From: Burkholderia sp.
GTDB taxonomy: Bacteria; Pseudomonadota; Gammaproteobacteria; Burkholderiales; Burkholderiaceae
DNA length: 11,441 nucleotides
Direction of reading: 5' to 3'
Assembly: GCA_028292565.1 (NCBI GenBank)
Contig: JAQGMD010000342.1
Span: 1 to 11,441, forward strand
The position numbers and the translations under genes are program-made. Positions 1 to 7,710 of this stretch are shown here, piece after piece (position 1 is the stretch's first letter; the number at the start of each line of letters is the position of its first letter). Below the pieces are notes generated by a model. It was not told where the DNA came from and made no database searches. It saw only the letters and a list, made by a program, of their open reading frames with translations.

Positions 1-74
1 CTAGTTCAGCTTATCAGGAGGGAAAGAAAAAACGAATCGCGATTGATGCAGATCGCAGGGTAACGAGAAAAGCG

Positions 75-1841
75 CTATTTGTCGCTCTCCGAAGGCTGCA
101 CCATATTCGGCGCAAAGTACTCATGACTGGTCCGCAGCATCTCTTCCGCGCTTTGGTCGAGCACAATTTTCCGGCCGGTGCTCATGGTCGGATCCGTATT
201 CGCCAGCTGCCGGCACACAGCCAAAGCCTCCGACAATGATGCAAACATGTTGTCGCGTCCCACCAAGGCGATGATGCCGGCTTTTTCCAGTTTGGCCCGC
301 ACCCGGGCGTTGGCGCCCGTCAGCATTACACGCACACCGCGTTTGTGCAGGTCTTGAATCACTTCTTCCAGGGTCTGCAGGCCGGTGATGTCGATAAATG
401 GTACCCAGCGCAAACGAATGACCAGCACCCGCGGATCGGTATGCGTGGTGGCGAGAGCGCGTTCGAAATTCTCGACTGCGCCGAAGAACAACGGTCCCTC
501 GACTGCAAACACCAGCACGCCACGGGGAAGGGCGGTGAAACCTTGATGTGCGAACTCCCGGTGCAGTTCATGGTCGGAAAGCTGTTGCACGTCCACACTG
601 GATGCCATGCGGCGCATGAAATGCAGCGTGGCGAGTACGACGCCAATATTGACCGCCACGACGAGGTCGGCGAACACCGTCAAGGCGAAGGTGACCAGCA
701 GGATCACCACGTCGGCGCGCGGCGCCCGCCTGACCATCTTCACCACATGCCTGAATTCACTCATGTTCCAAGCCACCACGAACAGGATGGCGGCGAGCGC
801 GGCCAGCGGAACATGCGTGGCTAGCGGAGCCAGGAATAGCACGATCAGCACCAGCGTCGCTGCATGAATAATGCCGGCAAGTGGGCTGGTGCCGCCATTG
901 CGGATATTGGTTGCCGTGCGCGCGATTGCGCCGGTCGCGGCAAAGCCGCCGAACAACGGCGCGGCGATGTTGGCCAGGCCCTGGCCCACCAGTTCCTGGT
1001 TGGAATCGTGGCGGGTGCCTGCCATGCCGTCGGCGACCACGGCCGAGAGCAGCGATTCGATGGCGCCGAGCATGGCAATCGCGAATGCCGGTCCGATCAG
1101 CTCGATGATACGGGCCGCTGTGATCTCGGGCCAGCGAAACGAGGGGAGTCCTTGCGGAATACCGCCGAATGCGCTGCCTATGGTTGCTACTCCATCGAAA
1201 TAAAACGCAGCTTGCAGGACAGTCGCAACGAGCAGCGCTACCAGTGGACCTGGTACGCGCTTCAATGTCGGAATTCGCGGCGTGGCAATCACCAGCGCGA
1301 GGGACAGTGCGGCCAGTGCGGTTGTACCCCAATGGAGGTCCGGCAATGCCTGCAGCAATTGCCACACCTTCTCATGAAAGTGTTGTCCGTCGACGGCTGG
1401 CAGCCCGAAGAAATCCTTCCACTGTCCAACCCAGATGATGACGCCGATGCCGGCAGTAAAGCCCACGATCACCGGGTCCGGAATGAATTTGATGATGGCG
1501 CCCATGCGCGCCAGTCCCAGCAGCACCAATATCAAACCTGCCATCAAGGTCGCGATCTGCAGACCGTCGATGCCGTATTTGGCGGTGATCCCGGCCAGGA
1601 TGACGATGAACGCACCGGTCGGCCCGGCGATTTGCAGCCGGCTTCCGCCCAGCGCCGATACCATGAAGCCTGCCACGATCGCCGTGTACAGCCCTTGCTC
1701 GGGCTTGGCGCCCGATGCAATCGCAAAGGCCATTGCCAACGGCAGGGCGACCACCCCGACGATGACGCCGGAGATGATGTTTGGCATCCAGTGTTCCCGG
1801 CGCAGCAGGCCGGCACGGTGGGCTTCAAGCAGGGCGAACAT
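75..1841 (-). CDS. SulP family inorganic anion transporter with STAS domain
   Basis: This is an inner-membrane SulP (SLC26-like) permease of 588 residues, a normal length for the family. Residues about 18-410 form the hydrophobic transport core. Near the N-terminus it shows the family hallmark (ALPLAMAFAIASG, then PEQGLYTAI), followed by GPTGAF and the PDPVIVGFTAGIG stretch. From about residue 441 a cytoplasmic STAS domain follows, with the conserved PFIDITGL at 481-488 in the phosphorylation-loop position. A polar tail of about 30 residues ends the protein. SulP members move sulfate, bicarbonate, C4-dicarboxylates or other anions. No carbonic anhydrase or sulfur gene lies beside it, so the substrate cannot be named. 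The ATG at 1839-1841 is preceded by CTGR-type heptads, not by a Shine-Dalgarno sequence. It is divergent from the MFS gene. Family assignment is firm; substrate is open. Confidence 0.95.
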   Translation of the reverse strand: MFALLEAHRAGLLRREHWMPNIISGVIVGVVALPLAMAFAIASGAKPEQGLYTAIVAGFMVSALGGSRLQIAGPTGAFIVILAGITAKYGIDGLQIATLMAGLILVLLGLARMGAIIKFIPDPVIVGFTAGIGVIIWVGQWKDFFGLPAVDGQHFHEKVWQLLQALPDLHWGTTALAALSLALVIATPRIPTLKRVPGPLVALLVATVLQAAFYFDGVATIGSAFGGIPQGLPSFRWPEITAARIIELIGPAFAIAMLGAIESLLSAVVADGMAGTRHDSNQELVGQGLANIAAPLFGGFAATGAIARTATNIRNGGTSPLAGIIHAATLVLIVLFLAPLATHVPLAALAAILFVVAWNMSEFRHVVKMVRRAPRADVVILLVTFALTVFADLVVAVNIGVVLATLHFMRRMASSVDVQQLSDHELHREFAHQGFTALPRGVLVFAVEGPLFFGAVENFERALATTHTDPRVLVIRLRWVPFIDITGLQTLEEVIQDLHKRGVRVMLTGANARVRAKLEKAGIIALVGRDNMFASLSEALAVCRQLANTDPTMSTGRKIVLDQSAEEMLRTSHEYFAPNMVQPSESDK

Positions 1842-2150
1842 ATCAGGGGCCAGAGGTCAGGGATCAGACTAGTTTAACCAGAAGTGTTGGTATGTGCTGT
1901 AACTCCTTTGCCTTTAAAACGCCATGGAAGCAGGGCGGGGTCAGTTCAATCACGACCCGCCGGATGTTTGTAGCGGGCTATCGATTGCAGTCTCATCCCC
2001 CATCGCCCGGCTATAAAACATTCGGCCGGTCGCGACCCGCCCTACGTCATACCGACTGGAAATTCATCATTGCACTTCTTTGTTTTCCGATAAATGCAAA
2101 AAATCCGGTGCGGCATAGAGTTGCACGATCATTGACCTCCGGCCCCTGAT
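1842..2150. repeat. Divergent intergenic region bounded by an 18-bp inverted repeat
   Basis: The left arm 1842-1859 (ATCAGGGGCCAGAGGTCA) and the right arm 2133-2150 (TGACCTCCGGCCCCTGAT) are inverted copies matching at 17 of 18 positions. Each arm lies directly before a start codon, so the two divergent genes share nearly the same last 18 bases of leader. On the minus strand the left arm belongs to four contiguous degenerate heptads (CTGATCC, CTGACCT, CTGGCCC, CTGATAT) spanning 1840-1867. The right arm shows three (TTGACCT, CCGGCCC, CTGATTA) at 2132-2152. Neither leader contains a clear Shine-Dalgarno sequence. Both promoters should lie in this region, but I could not single out convincing -35/-10 pairs. 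Whether the repeat is a shared operator, a translation signal or a relic of duplication is unknown. Confidence 0.7.
1930..2046. repeat. Inverted pair of GYAG-headed palindromic elements
   Basis: A plus-strand copy begins at 1930 with GCAGGGCGGG, has a GACCCGCC return arm at 1954-1961, and continues with GGATGTTTGTAGCGGGCTAT. A minus-strand copy spans 2046 down to 2001: it begins GTAGGGCGGGTC, returns with GCGACCGGCC, and continues with GAATGTTTTATAGCCGGGC. The two copies share the head, the foldback and the downstream ATGTTT-TAGC-GGGC string, and they face each other around about 1993. The organisation resembles REP/BIME elements, whose units commonly begin with GTAG. No transposase of the RAYT family is in the window, so the family name is inference. 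Confidence 0.55.
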
Positions 2151-2152
2151 TA

Positions 2153-3607
2153 ATGAGCGACATCCCCGCCCGTCTCGATCGTCTCCCCTGGTCACGCTGG
2201 CATTGGCGCGTGGTAATCGCCCTCGGCGTCGCGTGGATCCTCGACGGGCTTGAAGTCACCCTGGTCGGTTCCATCGGCGGTGTACTGGAACGGCCGGACG
2301 CATTGGGGCTCAGCGCGTGGCAGATCGGATGGTCGGGTTCGCTGTACATTGCCGGCGCGGTGGTCGGCGCCCTGATATTCGGCAGGCTCGCGGACCGCCT
2401 TGGCCGCAAGAAGCTGTTCCTGATTACCCTGGCGGTGTACATGGTGGCTACGCTGGCAACGGCGTTCTCGCCCGGCTTCACTTTCTTTGCGGTGTGCCGG
2501 TTCTTCACCGGTCTCGGTATCGGCGGCGAATATGCCGCGATCAATTCCGCGATAGATGAACTGATTCCGGCGCGGGTGCGAGGCCGCGTCAACCTGGCGA
2601 TCAACGGCAGCTTCTGGATCGGCGCGGCGCTCGGCGCAGGCCTCTCGCTAGTACTGCTCGATCCGCGTGTGCTCGGCCCGGCCATCGGATGGCGAGCCGG
2701 ATTTATACTCGGCGGCTTGCTGGCGGTTGCGATCCTGCTGGTACGTCGCGACGTGCCGGAAAGCCCGCGGTGGCTGATCGCGCACGGCAGGGGCGAGGAG
2801 GCAAAACGCATCATTGAAAGCATCGAAGCCGAGGTCGCAGCCGAACACGGAAAACTGCCGCCCGTCACCGGCGGCGTTGCCTTTGCCGCTAGCGGCTCTC
2901 CATCAATCCGACAGGTGGCCCATGTGCTGCTGCAGCGCTATCGCCAGCGCAGCATCGTGGCGCTCGCATTGATGATTTCCCAGGCTTTCTTCTACAACGC
3001 GATCTTCTTCACCTATGCGCTGGTGCTCACCCGGTTCCATGGCGTGCCCGAAGGCCGCGTCGCGCTCTACATCTTTCCTTTTGCGCTGGGCAATGTGCTT
3101 GGGCCGATTGTGCTCGGCCCGCTGTTTGATCGCGTCGGTCGGCGCAAGATGATTGCGCTGACCTACGTGCTGTCCGGTGTCGGGCTGGCGCTGACAGGAT
3201 GGGCTTTTATGCAGGGATGGCTCGACGCGCGAAGCCAGGCGCTGGCATGGTCGGCGGTATTTTTCCTGGCCTCGGCTGCCGCCAGTTCGGCTTACCTTAC
3301 GGTGAGCGAGGTGTTTCCGCTGGAGATGCGTGCGCTGGCGATTTCAGTGTTTTATGCCGTTGGCACGGGCGCGGGCGGGTTTGTCGCGCCGGTATTGTTT
3401 GGTGCGCTGATCGAGACCGGTAGCCGCGGGGCTGTGAGCGCGGGTTATGCAGTTGGGGCTGTGCTTGTGGTGGTTGCCGGGCTGCTGGCGTTACGGTATG
3501 GCGTGGATGCCGAGCGCAAGCCGCTGGAAGAGGTGGCGCCGCCACTTGGTGCGGTGGAGGAGGGTGCCGTTTCTTTGGTCGAACGTGTCAGGAGGGCGAG
3601 GATGTAA
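2153..3607 (+). CDS. MFS transporter, sugar-porter-like
   Basis: This is a 484-residue inner-membrane secondary transporter of the major facilitator superfamily, with the usual two six-helix halves. Motif A occurs in both halves: GRLADRLGRKK at 77-87 and GPLFDRVGRRK at 322-332. The stretch from R116 through GIGGEY at 122-127 and PESPRWL at 202-208 are hallmarks of the sugar (and other) transporter subfamily (Pfam Sugar_tr type). The N-terminal WILDGLEVTLVG string is typical of bacterial proton-coupled members that carry aromatic or other organic acids, nicotinate or sugars, so the substrate is undetermined. The ATG at 2153 follows the inverted-repeat arm and lacks a recognisable ribosome binding site. 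The gene diverges from the SulP gene and converges on the DUF2863 gene; a shared physiological theme with SulP is possible but unproven. Confidence 0.92.
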   Translation: MSDIPARLDRLPWSRWHWRVVIALGVAWILDGLEVTLVGSIGGVLERPDALGLSAWQIGWSGSLYIAGAVVGALIFGRLADRLGRKKLFLITLAVYMVATLATAFSPGFTFFAVCRFFTGLGIGGEYAAINSAIDELIPARVRGRVNLAINGSFWIGAALGAGLSLVLLDPRVLGPAIGWRAGFILGGLLAVAILLVRRDVPESPRWLIAHGRGEEAKRIIESIEAEVAAEHGKLPPVTGGVAFAASGSPSIRQVAHVLLQRYRQRSIVALALMISQAFFYNAIFFTYALVLTRFHGVPEGRVALYIFPFALGNVLGPIVLGPLFDRVGRRKMIALTYVLSGVGLALTGWAFMQGWLDARSQALAWSAVFFLASAAASSAYLTVSEVFPLEMRALAISVFYAVGTGAGGFVAPVLFGALIETGSRGAVSAGYAVGAVLVVVAGLLALRYGVDAERKPLEEVAPPLGAVEEGAVSLVERVRRARM

Positions 3608-3640
3608 CCCATGCGGTGTGGCGCCCTACGAGCCAGAGAT

Positions 3641-3666
3641 GCAGGGTGCGCAAGGCGCACCCTACG
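3641..3666. repeat. Perfect palindrome in convergent gap
   Basis: AGGGTGCGC at 3643-3651 pairs perfectly with GCGCACCCT at 3655-3663 across a 3-base loop (AAG). On the minus strand the element begins GTAGGGTGCGC, so it carries the GTAG head seen at the other repeat loci. A related half-site (GGCGCCCTACG) sits at 3620-3630 and could compete for pairing with the left arm. The element lies between the ends of the convergent MFS and DUF2863 genes. There is no T-run on either side, so it is not a canonical intrinsic terminator, although it could pause polymerase or protect mRNA 3' ends. Confidence 0.65.
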
Positions 3667-3682
3667 ATTCAACCCGTTTAAT

Positions 3683-4885
3683 CTATTCCTCGTACTCCCG
3701 CGCACCGACCGCCTGCCCATCGCCGTCGAACCTGTCAGCGAGCGCCAATGACTTGATGCCAATAGTCATCAACGCGTCATAAGCATCCGCCGCTTCCACA
3801 TCCAGGTCACGCACGCTTTCCATCGGCTTTTCCGAAGTGGCGAGCAGTGCGCCATCTTCGGCGTACAAACTCACCCGCAATACCGCGCCGTCCGCGATCT
3901 CGGCGGGCCCCATCACGGCCTTCACGTGACCCGGATCTATACCCTGCTCCTGCAGGGCATAGCTGAGCTCGGACATCATTTGCAGCATGTAAAGTTCTGC
4001 AATCCCGCGCTCTTTCCCTCCATGGAACAGGTCCTGGTAGAGGAAATTGACATCGATGTCGCGGCCACCCGTAACCAGCAAGCGCTTGACGAGCGGGGCG
4101 GCCTGCCCGGTCCATCGTTGGAAGCGTTCTGCGCGCGTGGCGAAAAAAGCGTCAGCCGCGTCCTCGCCCTTGGGCACCTGGTAGAACGGATCGTCAACCG
4201 CCTTCAGCGCGAACCCGAGCAGGAAGCGCAGCTCAAGGGCCTCGTCCTCCGGGCCAAAAGTGCTTTCCGGCCAACCGGAAATGCTGCGGGTGATGGCCGG
4301 CGTGGCGACCATTTTTTTGGAGGTCATGGACGCATGGGCGTCATGGACCATTTCATTGAGCTCGCTGTAACGGACACGATCGATCTCATCGAGGTGGTAC
4401 GCATGGCTGACCAGCACCACCTTTGCCTTGCCGCTTTCGAGCTGCGCCTCTTTGATGCTTGTGATCAGCAGGTCGAATGCTTCCTCGTCCTGAAAAATCT
4501 GCGCGCGGTCGAGGCCGCCGGTCGTCCGCGCGAATATCGGAATGACAAAGGCATTCACCTCGAGCGCGGCCTGGTCATCGCGAACCACGATAACCCCGGA
4601 CGCTTCTTCGACACTGTTCTTCAACAGGAGGTAGGCATCGCTGTCTTCGTCCTCTGTGAGCTGCAGCGCCTCAAACAGAAGCTCGTCCTTTTTCTGATGG
4701 AGGCTCTTCCTGATGATCTTGCGAAAGTCGGTTTCTTTCTGTTTCAGCTCATCCGGCAGCGTTTCATAGTCTTCCTTCTCTATCAGGTCGAGAGCGAGGT
4801 CACATAGTTTTTGCGCGAGGACGTCGTCTCTATCCTCTGCGCTTCCACTTGATTTCTTCTTCGCCGGTTGCTTTGTTTTCGCCAT
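3683..4885 (-). CDS. DUF2863-type protein, function unknown
   Basis: This is a 400-residue soluble protein with no signal peptide and no membrane segment. It starts with a lysine-rich tail (MAKTKQPAKKKSSG), followed by an acidic, charged helical region to about residue 90. A mixed alpha/beta body follows, with hydrophobic strands such as GVIVVRD, NAFVIPIFART and KAVVLVSH. The C-terminus is acidic. No catalytic motif, nucleotide-binding loop or metal site is visible. The overall pattern matches what I recall of DUF2863, an uncharacterised family found mainly in Burkholderiales; I could not verify this by search. The gene is monocistronic, convergent with the MFS gene and divergent from sstT. 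A purine-rich AAGAAG precedes the ATG as a weak ribosome binding site. Confidence 0.8.
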   Translation of the reverse strand: MAKTKQPAKKKSSGSAEDRDDVLAQKLCDLALDLIEKEDYETLPDELKQKETDFRKIIRKSLHQKKDELLFEALQLTEDEDSDAYLLLKNSVEEASGVIVVRDDQAALEVNAFVIPIFARTTGGLDRAQIFQDEEAFDLLITSIKEAQLESGKAKVVLVSHAYHLDEIDRVRYSELNEMVHDAHASMTSKKMVATPAITRSISGWPESTFGPEDEALELRFLLGFALKAVDDPFYQVPKGEDAADAFFATRAERFQRWTGQAAPLVKRLLVTGGRDIDVNFLYQDLFHGGKERGIAELYMLQMMSELSYALQEQGIDPGHVKAVMGPAEIADGAVLRVSLYAEDGALLATSEKPMESVRDLDVEAADAYDALMTIGIKSLALADRFDGDGQAVGAREYEE

Positions 4886-4921
4886 GATCTTCTTTTCTGT
4901 TCAATTATCAAATTCGCAATG

Positions 4922-4949
4922 TTTATAAGCGGCACCGCGATTTCTGCAA
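4922..4949 (-). promoter_or_regulatory. Candidate sigma70 promoter for the DUF2863 gene
   Basis: On the minus strand, TTGCAG (4949-4944) and TATAAA (4927-4922) are separated by 16 bases. The -10 box matches consensus at 5 of 6 positions and the -35 box at 3 of 6. Transcription would start near 4915, giving an untranslated leader of about 30 bases. The spacing and position fit, but the weak -35 box makes this tentative. Confidence 0.35.
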
Positions 4950-5067
4950 TATGGTAAAGTCCGCGCACATTACCTGACTTTCACGTTCCCCGCATCGAAA
5001 AAGCGAGCCGCGGTCCGCCGCGCTTTGCCATCCCATTTTCACATCAGCTTCCAAGATCAGAAACACC

Positions 5068-6312
5068 ATGTCTCGCGCACAAACTCTTCGTCTGCCCTCA
5101 TTCATTCATCGCATCAGCCTCGTAACGCAGATCATTATCGGCCTCGCCACCGGGATCCTGCTCGCTTTATTCTTTCCAGCTGCTGCCGGCACCGCCGGTT
5201 TGGCAGGCACCGTATTCATCTCGGCCTTGAAGGCGGTCGCGCCCATCCTGGTTTTCGTACTGGTGACGGCCTCCATTGCCGGTCATAAACAGGGCCAGCA
5301 AACCCACCTCACGCCGATTCTGCTGCTTTACCTGATCAGCACCTTCGCGGCGGCAGTGGTAGCAGTGATGGCCAGCTTTCTTTTTCCGTCGACACTGGCG
5401 CTGGCTGTGCCCGAAACGACGGCAGCCGCCCCGGGCAGCATCGTCGAAGTTTTGAAATCGCTGCTGTTGAGCGTGGTGGACAACCCGGTGAAAGCGCTGA
5501 TGGAAGCCAACTTTATCGGCATCCTCGCCTGGGCCGTCGGCCTCGGTATCGCGTTCCGACATGCCAGCCAGACCACCAAGACTGTGCTGAACGACCTGGC
5601 CGACGGAATATCGCTGATCGTCAAGGTGGTAATCCATTTTGCGCCGTTGGGAATATTTGGCCTGGTTGCTTCGACTCTCGCGACGTCCGGATTCGACGCG
5701 TTGCTGGGCTACATGCACTTGCTGGCGGTGCTGATCGGCACCATGCTGTTTGTCGCGTTCGTAGTCAATCCGCTGATCGTTTATTGGCAACTTCGCCGCA
5801 ATCCCTTTCCGCTGGTGATGACCTGCCTGCGTGAAAGCGGGATCACCGCGTTCTTTACGCGCAGCTCCGCCGCAAATATTCCCGTTAATCTCGATCTCTG
5901 CAAGCGCCTCGGGCTGCACGAGGATACTTATTCGGTAGCGATTCCGCTCGGCGCAACCATCAATATGTCGGGTGCGGCAATCACCATCACCATCATGACC
6001 CTGGCGGCGGTCCATACGCTGGGGATCCAGGTCGATATTCCTTCCGCCATCCTGCTTTGTATAGTTGCATCGATCGCGGCGGCTGGCGTGTCGGGCGTCG
6101 CAGGCGGCTCGTTATTGCTGGTGCCGCTGGCCTGCAGCCTGTTCGGCATTCCCGACGATATTTCCATGCAGGTTGTCGCAATCGGTTTCATCATCGGCAT
6201 CCTGCAGGACTCGGCGGAAACCGCGCTGAACTCCTCGACCGACGTTTTGTTCACGGCTGTGGCCTGCATCGCCAATGGCGATGTTGACCAGTCCGCCGTC
6301 GGCGCGGTCTGA
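5068..6312 (+). CDS. sstT: Serine/threonine:sodium symporter SstT
   Basis: This is a 414-residue polytopic inner-membrane carrier of the dicarboxylate/amino acid:cation symporter (DAACS) family, about the same length as Escherichia coli SstT. It imports L-serine and L-threonine with Na+. Diagnostic strings are the helical-hairpin segment [16 protein letters not shown] beginning at residue 259 and [10 protein letters not shown] at 296-305, which occupies the position of the NMDGT cation/substrate motif of glutamate transporter relatives. The C-terminal [14 protein letters not shown] is also typical of SstT. The ATG at 5068 has only a weak purine-rich leader (AAGATCAGAAA). Its stop overlaps the start of the flavoprotein gene by one base (TGATG), so the two are probably cotranscribed and translationally coupled. 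Confidence 0.93.
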   Translation: MSRAQTLRLPSFIHRISLVTQIIIGLATGILLALFFPAAAGTAGLAGTVFISALKAVAPILVFVLVTASIAGHKQGQQTHLTPILLLYLISTFAAAVVAVMASFLFPSTLALAVPETTAAAPGSIVEVLKSLLLSVVDNPVKALMEANFIGILAWAVGLGIAFRHASQTTKTVLNDLADGISLIVKVVIHFAPLGIFGLVASTLATSGFDALLGYMHLLAVLIGTMLFVAFVVNPLIVYWQLRRNPFPLVMTCLRESGITAFFTRSSAANIPVNLDLCKRLGLHEDTYSVAIPLGATINMSGAAITITIMTLAAVHTLGIQVDIPSAILLCIVASIAAAGVSGVAGGSLLLVPLACSLFGIPDDISMQVVAIGFIIGILQDSAETALNSSTDVLFTAVACIANGDVDQSAVGAV

Positions 6313-7538
6313 TGGCCCGCAAAACGGTAGCCGTCATCGGCGGCGGTCCCGCCGGCCTGATGGCGGCGGAGGTCTTGGCCAACGCCGGCCTGGACGTTCA
6401 TGTGTTTGACGCCATGCCTTCCGTCGGGCGCAAGTTCCTGCTCGCCGGTAAAGGCGGCATGAACCTTACGCATGCCGAGCCGTCTGACCAATTCATGTCA
6501 CGCTACGGCGCGCGGCGCGAGCAGCTTGCTCCGCTGCTTGAAGCATTCGGGCCGCTAGCGTTGCGCGACTGGGTACATGCGCTGGGTGTCGATACCTTTG
6601 TGGGCTCATCCGGACGCGTCTTTCCCACTGACATGAAAGCGGCCCCGCTCCTGCGCGCATGGCTGCATAGAATGCGTGAGGCCGGGGTGCGCTTTCATAC
6701 GCGCCACCGCTGGCTGGGGTGGGATGGTGACCGGTTGCGCTTTTCTACCGCGAATGGCGAGCATCTTGTGCAGGCCGATGCCACCGTGCTGGCGCTCGGC
6801 GGAGGCAGTTGGCCGCGGCTCGGATCGGATGGCGCCTGGGTGCCATTGCTGGAGCAGCGGGGTGTTTTAACTAACACCTTGCTGCCTGCCAATTCCGGAT
6901 TTGATATCGGCTGGAGCGAACATTTCAGCTCGCGCTTTGCCGGGCATCCGCTGAAACCGGTGGTTGCCATTTTTACCGACAGGGCGGGGCGCGTGCATCG
7001 CCGGCAAGGTGAGTTCGTCGTGACGGCCACCGGTGTCGAAGGCAGCCTGATCTATGCGTTGTCCGCACCACTCCGTGACGAGATTTTGGCAACAGGGGGC
7101 GCCACGCTTCACCTTGATCTGGCGCCCGGCAAGGATCTGCAACGTGTCATTGATGAAGTAGCACATCCGCGCGGCTCGCGATCGATGAGCAGTCATTTGC
7201 AAAGCAGGGTCGGCATTGCGGGTGTGAAGGCAGGGTTGCTGCGTGAGGTCGTACCGGCACAAGACTTTGCCGATCCGGTCCGCCTGGCCAATGCGATCAA
7301 GGCGCTGCCGCTCCGGCTGGTGCGCCAACGACCGATAGCTGAGGCAATCAGCAGTGCCGGTGGAGTCGCATTCGAATCAATTGATGAGCGGTCGATGCTC
7401 AAAGCGATGCCGGGCGTGTTCTGTGCCGGCGAGATGCTCGACTGGGAGGCTCCGACCGGCGGCTATCTGCTGACCGCCTGTTTCGCAAGCGGCCGACGTG
7501 CAGGACTGGGTGCGGCGGCCTGGCTTGCCGAGGTGTAA
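6312..7538 (+). CDS. TIGR03862/HI0933-like FAD-dependent flavoprotein
   Basis: This is a 408-residue cytoplasmic flavoprotein. The N-terminal Rossmann dinucleotide-binding motif is GGGPAG at 10-15, with an acidic E20 further along the helix. VGRKFLLAGKGGMNLTH at 38-54 is the signature of the HI0933-like/BaiN group. A second conserved block near the C-terminus comprises GGVAF at 350-354 and CAGEMLDWEAPTGGYLLTAC from 371, in the FAD-contacting position. The GEMLDWEAPTGGYLL form fits the subfamily I know as TIGR03862. The physiological substrate is not established. Its ATG overlaps the sstT stop and no Shine-Dalgarno sequence precedes it, which points to translation by coupling. No intrinsic terminator follows the stop codon. 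Confidence 0.88.
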   Translation: MARKTVAVIGGGPAGLMAAEVLANAGLDVHVFDAMPSVGRKFLLAGKGGMNLTHAEPSDQFMSRYGARREQLAPLLEAFGPLALRDWVHALGVDTFVGSSGRVFPTDMKAAPLLRAWLHRMREAGVRFHTRHRWLGWDGDRLRFSTANGEHLVQADATVLALGGGSWPRLGSDGAWVPLLEQRGVLTNTLLPANSGFDIGWSEHFSSRFAGHPLKPVVAIFTDRAGRVHRRQGEFVVTATGVEGSLIYALSAPLRDEILATGGATLHLDLAPGKDLQRVIDEVAHPRGSRSMSSHLQSRVGIAGVKAGLLREVVPAQDFADPVRLANAIKALPLRLVRQRPIAEAISSAGGVAFESIDERSMLKAMPGVFCAGEMLDWEAPTGGYLLTACFASGRRAGLGAAAWLAEV

Positions 7539-7574
7539 TAGAAAGGTTGTTGCGCTAATCGCATCCAATGCACC

Positions 7575-7602
7575 GTTGAAAAACTTACGTTCGTACCCAT
7601 GT
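7575..7602 (+). promoter_or_regulatory. Sigma32-like heat-shock promoter upstream of ftsH
   Basis: GTTGAAA at 7575-7581 is followed after 13 bases by ACCCATGT at 7595-7602. This matches the heat-shock consensus CTTGAAA and CCCCATNT with one mismatch per box and a usual spacing. ftsH is a classical heat-shock gene, which supports the reading. Transcription would start near 7609, leaving about 250 bases of leader before the GTG start. A weaker sigma70-like pair (TTGTCG at 7730-7735 and TTTAAA at 7753-7758, 17-base spacer) lies closer to the gene and may be an alternative promoter. Confidence 0.5.
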
Positions 7603-7654
7603 GTCCTATAACCCCATGCGCATCGCTGTAGTAGTCCCCTGGGTGCGCATTTTT

Positions 7655-7690
7655 CCAATGAACATTTTCAGGGCGGTAAATATTCATTGG
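7655..7690. repeat. 8-bp inverted repeat in the ftsH leader
   Basis: CCAATGAA at 7655-7662 and TTCATTGG at 7683-7690 are perfect inverted copies separated by 20 bases. Inside the right half, GGCGG at 7672-7676 can also pair with CCGCC just beyond 7690. If transcribed from the upstream promoter this is a leader hairpin with a large loop; as DNA it could be a dyad operator. No known binding-site consensus was recognised. Confidence 0.5.
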
Positions 7691-7710
7691 TTTCCGCCGT
7701 GCGCAGTATA

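Noticed and set aside
27..56. Possible intrinsic terminator for the SulP gene (minus strand)
   Set aside because: The stem is only 5 bp (GCGAT/ATCGC, 8-base loop) and six unpaired bases separate it from the T6 run, so it is too weak to call.
864..1877. Plus-strand 337-residue open frame opposite the SulP gene
   Set aside because: It is antisense to a clear transporter with a full set of family motifs, and its product is a low-complexity Gln/Arg/Asp/His-rich string without motifs.
1842..2150. Interpretation of the divergent region as a MITE with terminal inverted repeats
   Set aside because: There is no target-site duplication outside the arms, the arms end at start codons of two intact genes, and the heptad structure explains the arms equally well.
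2047..2868. Minus-strand 273-residue open frame spanning the intergenic region and the MFS start
   Set aside because: Its product is a Ser/Arg/Pro/Thr-rich string typical of antisense shadows, and it overlaps the MFS gene deeply.
3641..3666. Intrinsic terminator for the MFS or DUF2863 gene
   Set aside because: The hairpin is perfect but neither strand has a T-run after it, so it is listed as a repeat instead.
3926..4807. Plus-strand 293-residue open frame opposite the DUF2863 gene
   Set aside because: The minus-strand frame is longer, has a sensible start and looks like a folded protein. The plus frame has no motif and no ribosome binding site, and is best explained as a shadow of G/C-biased codons.
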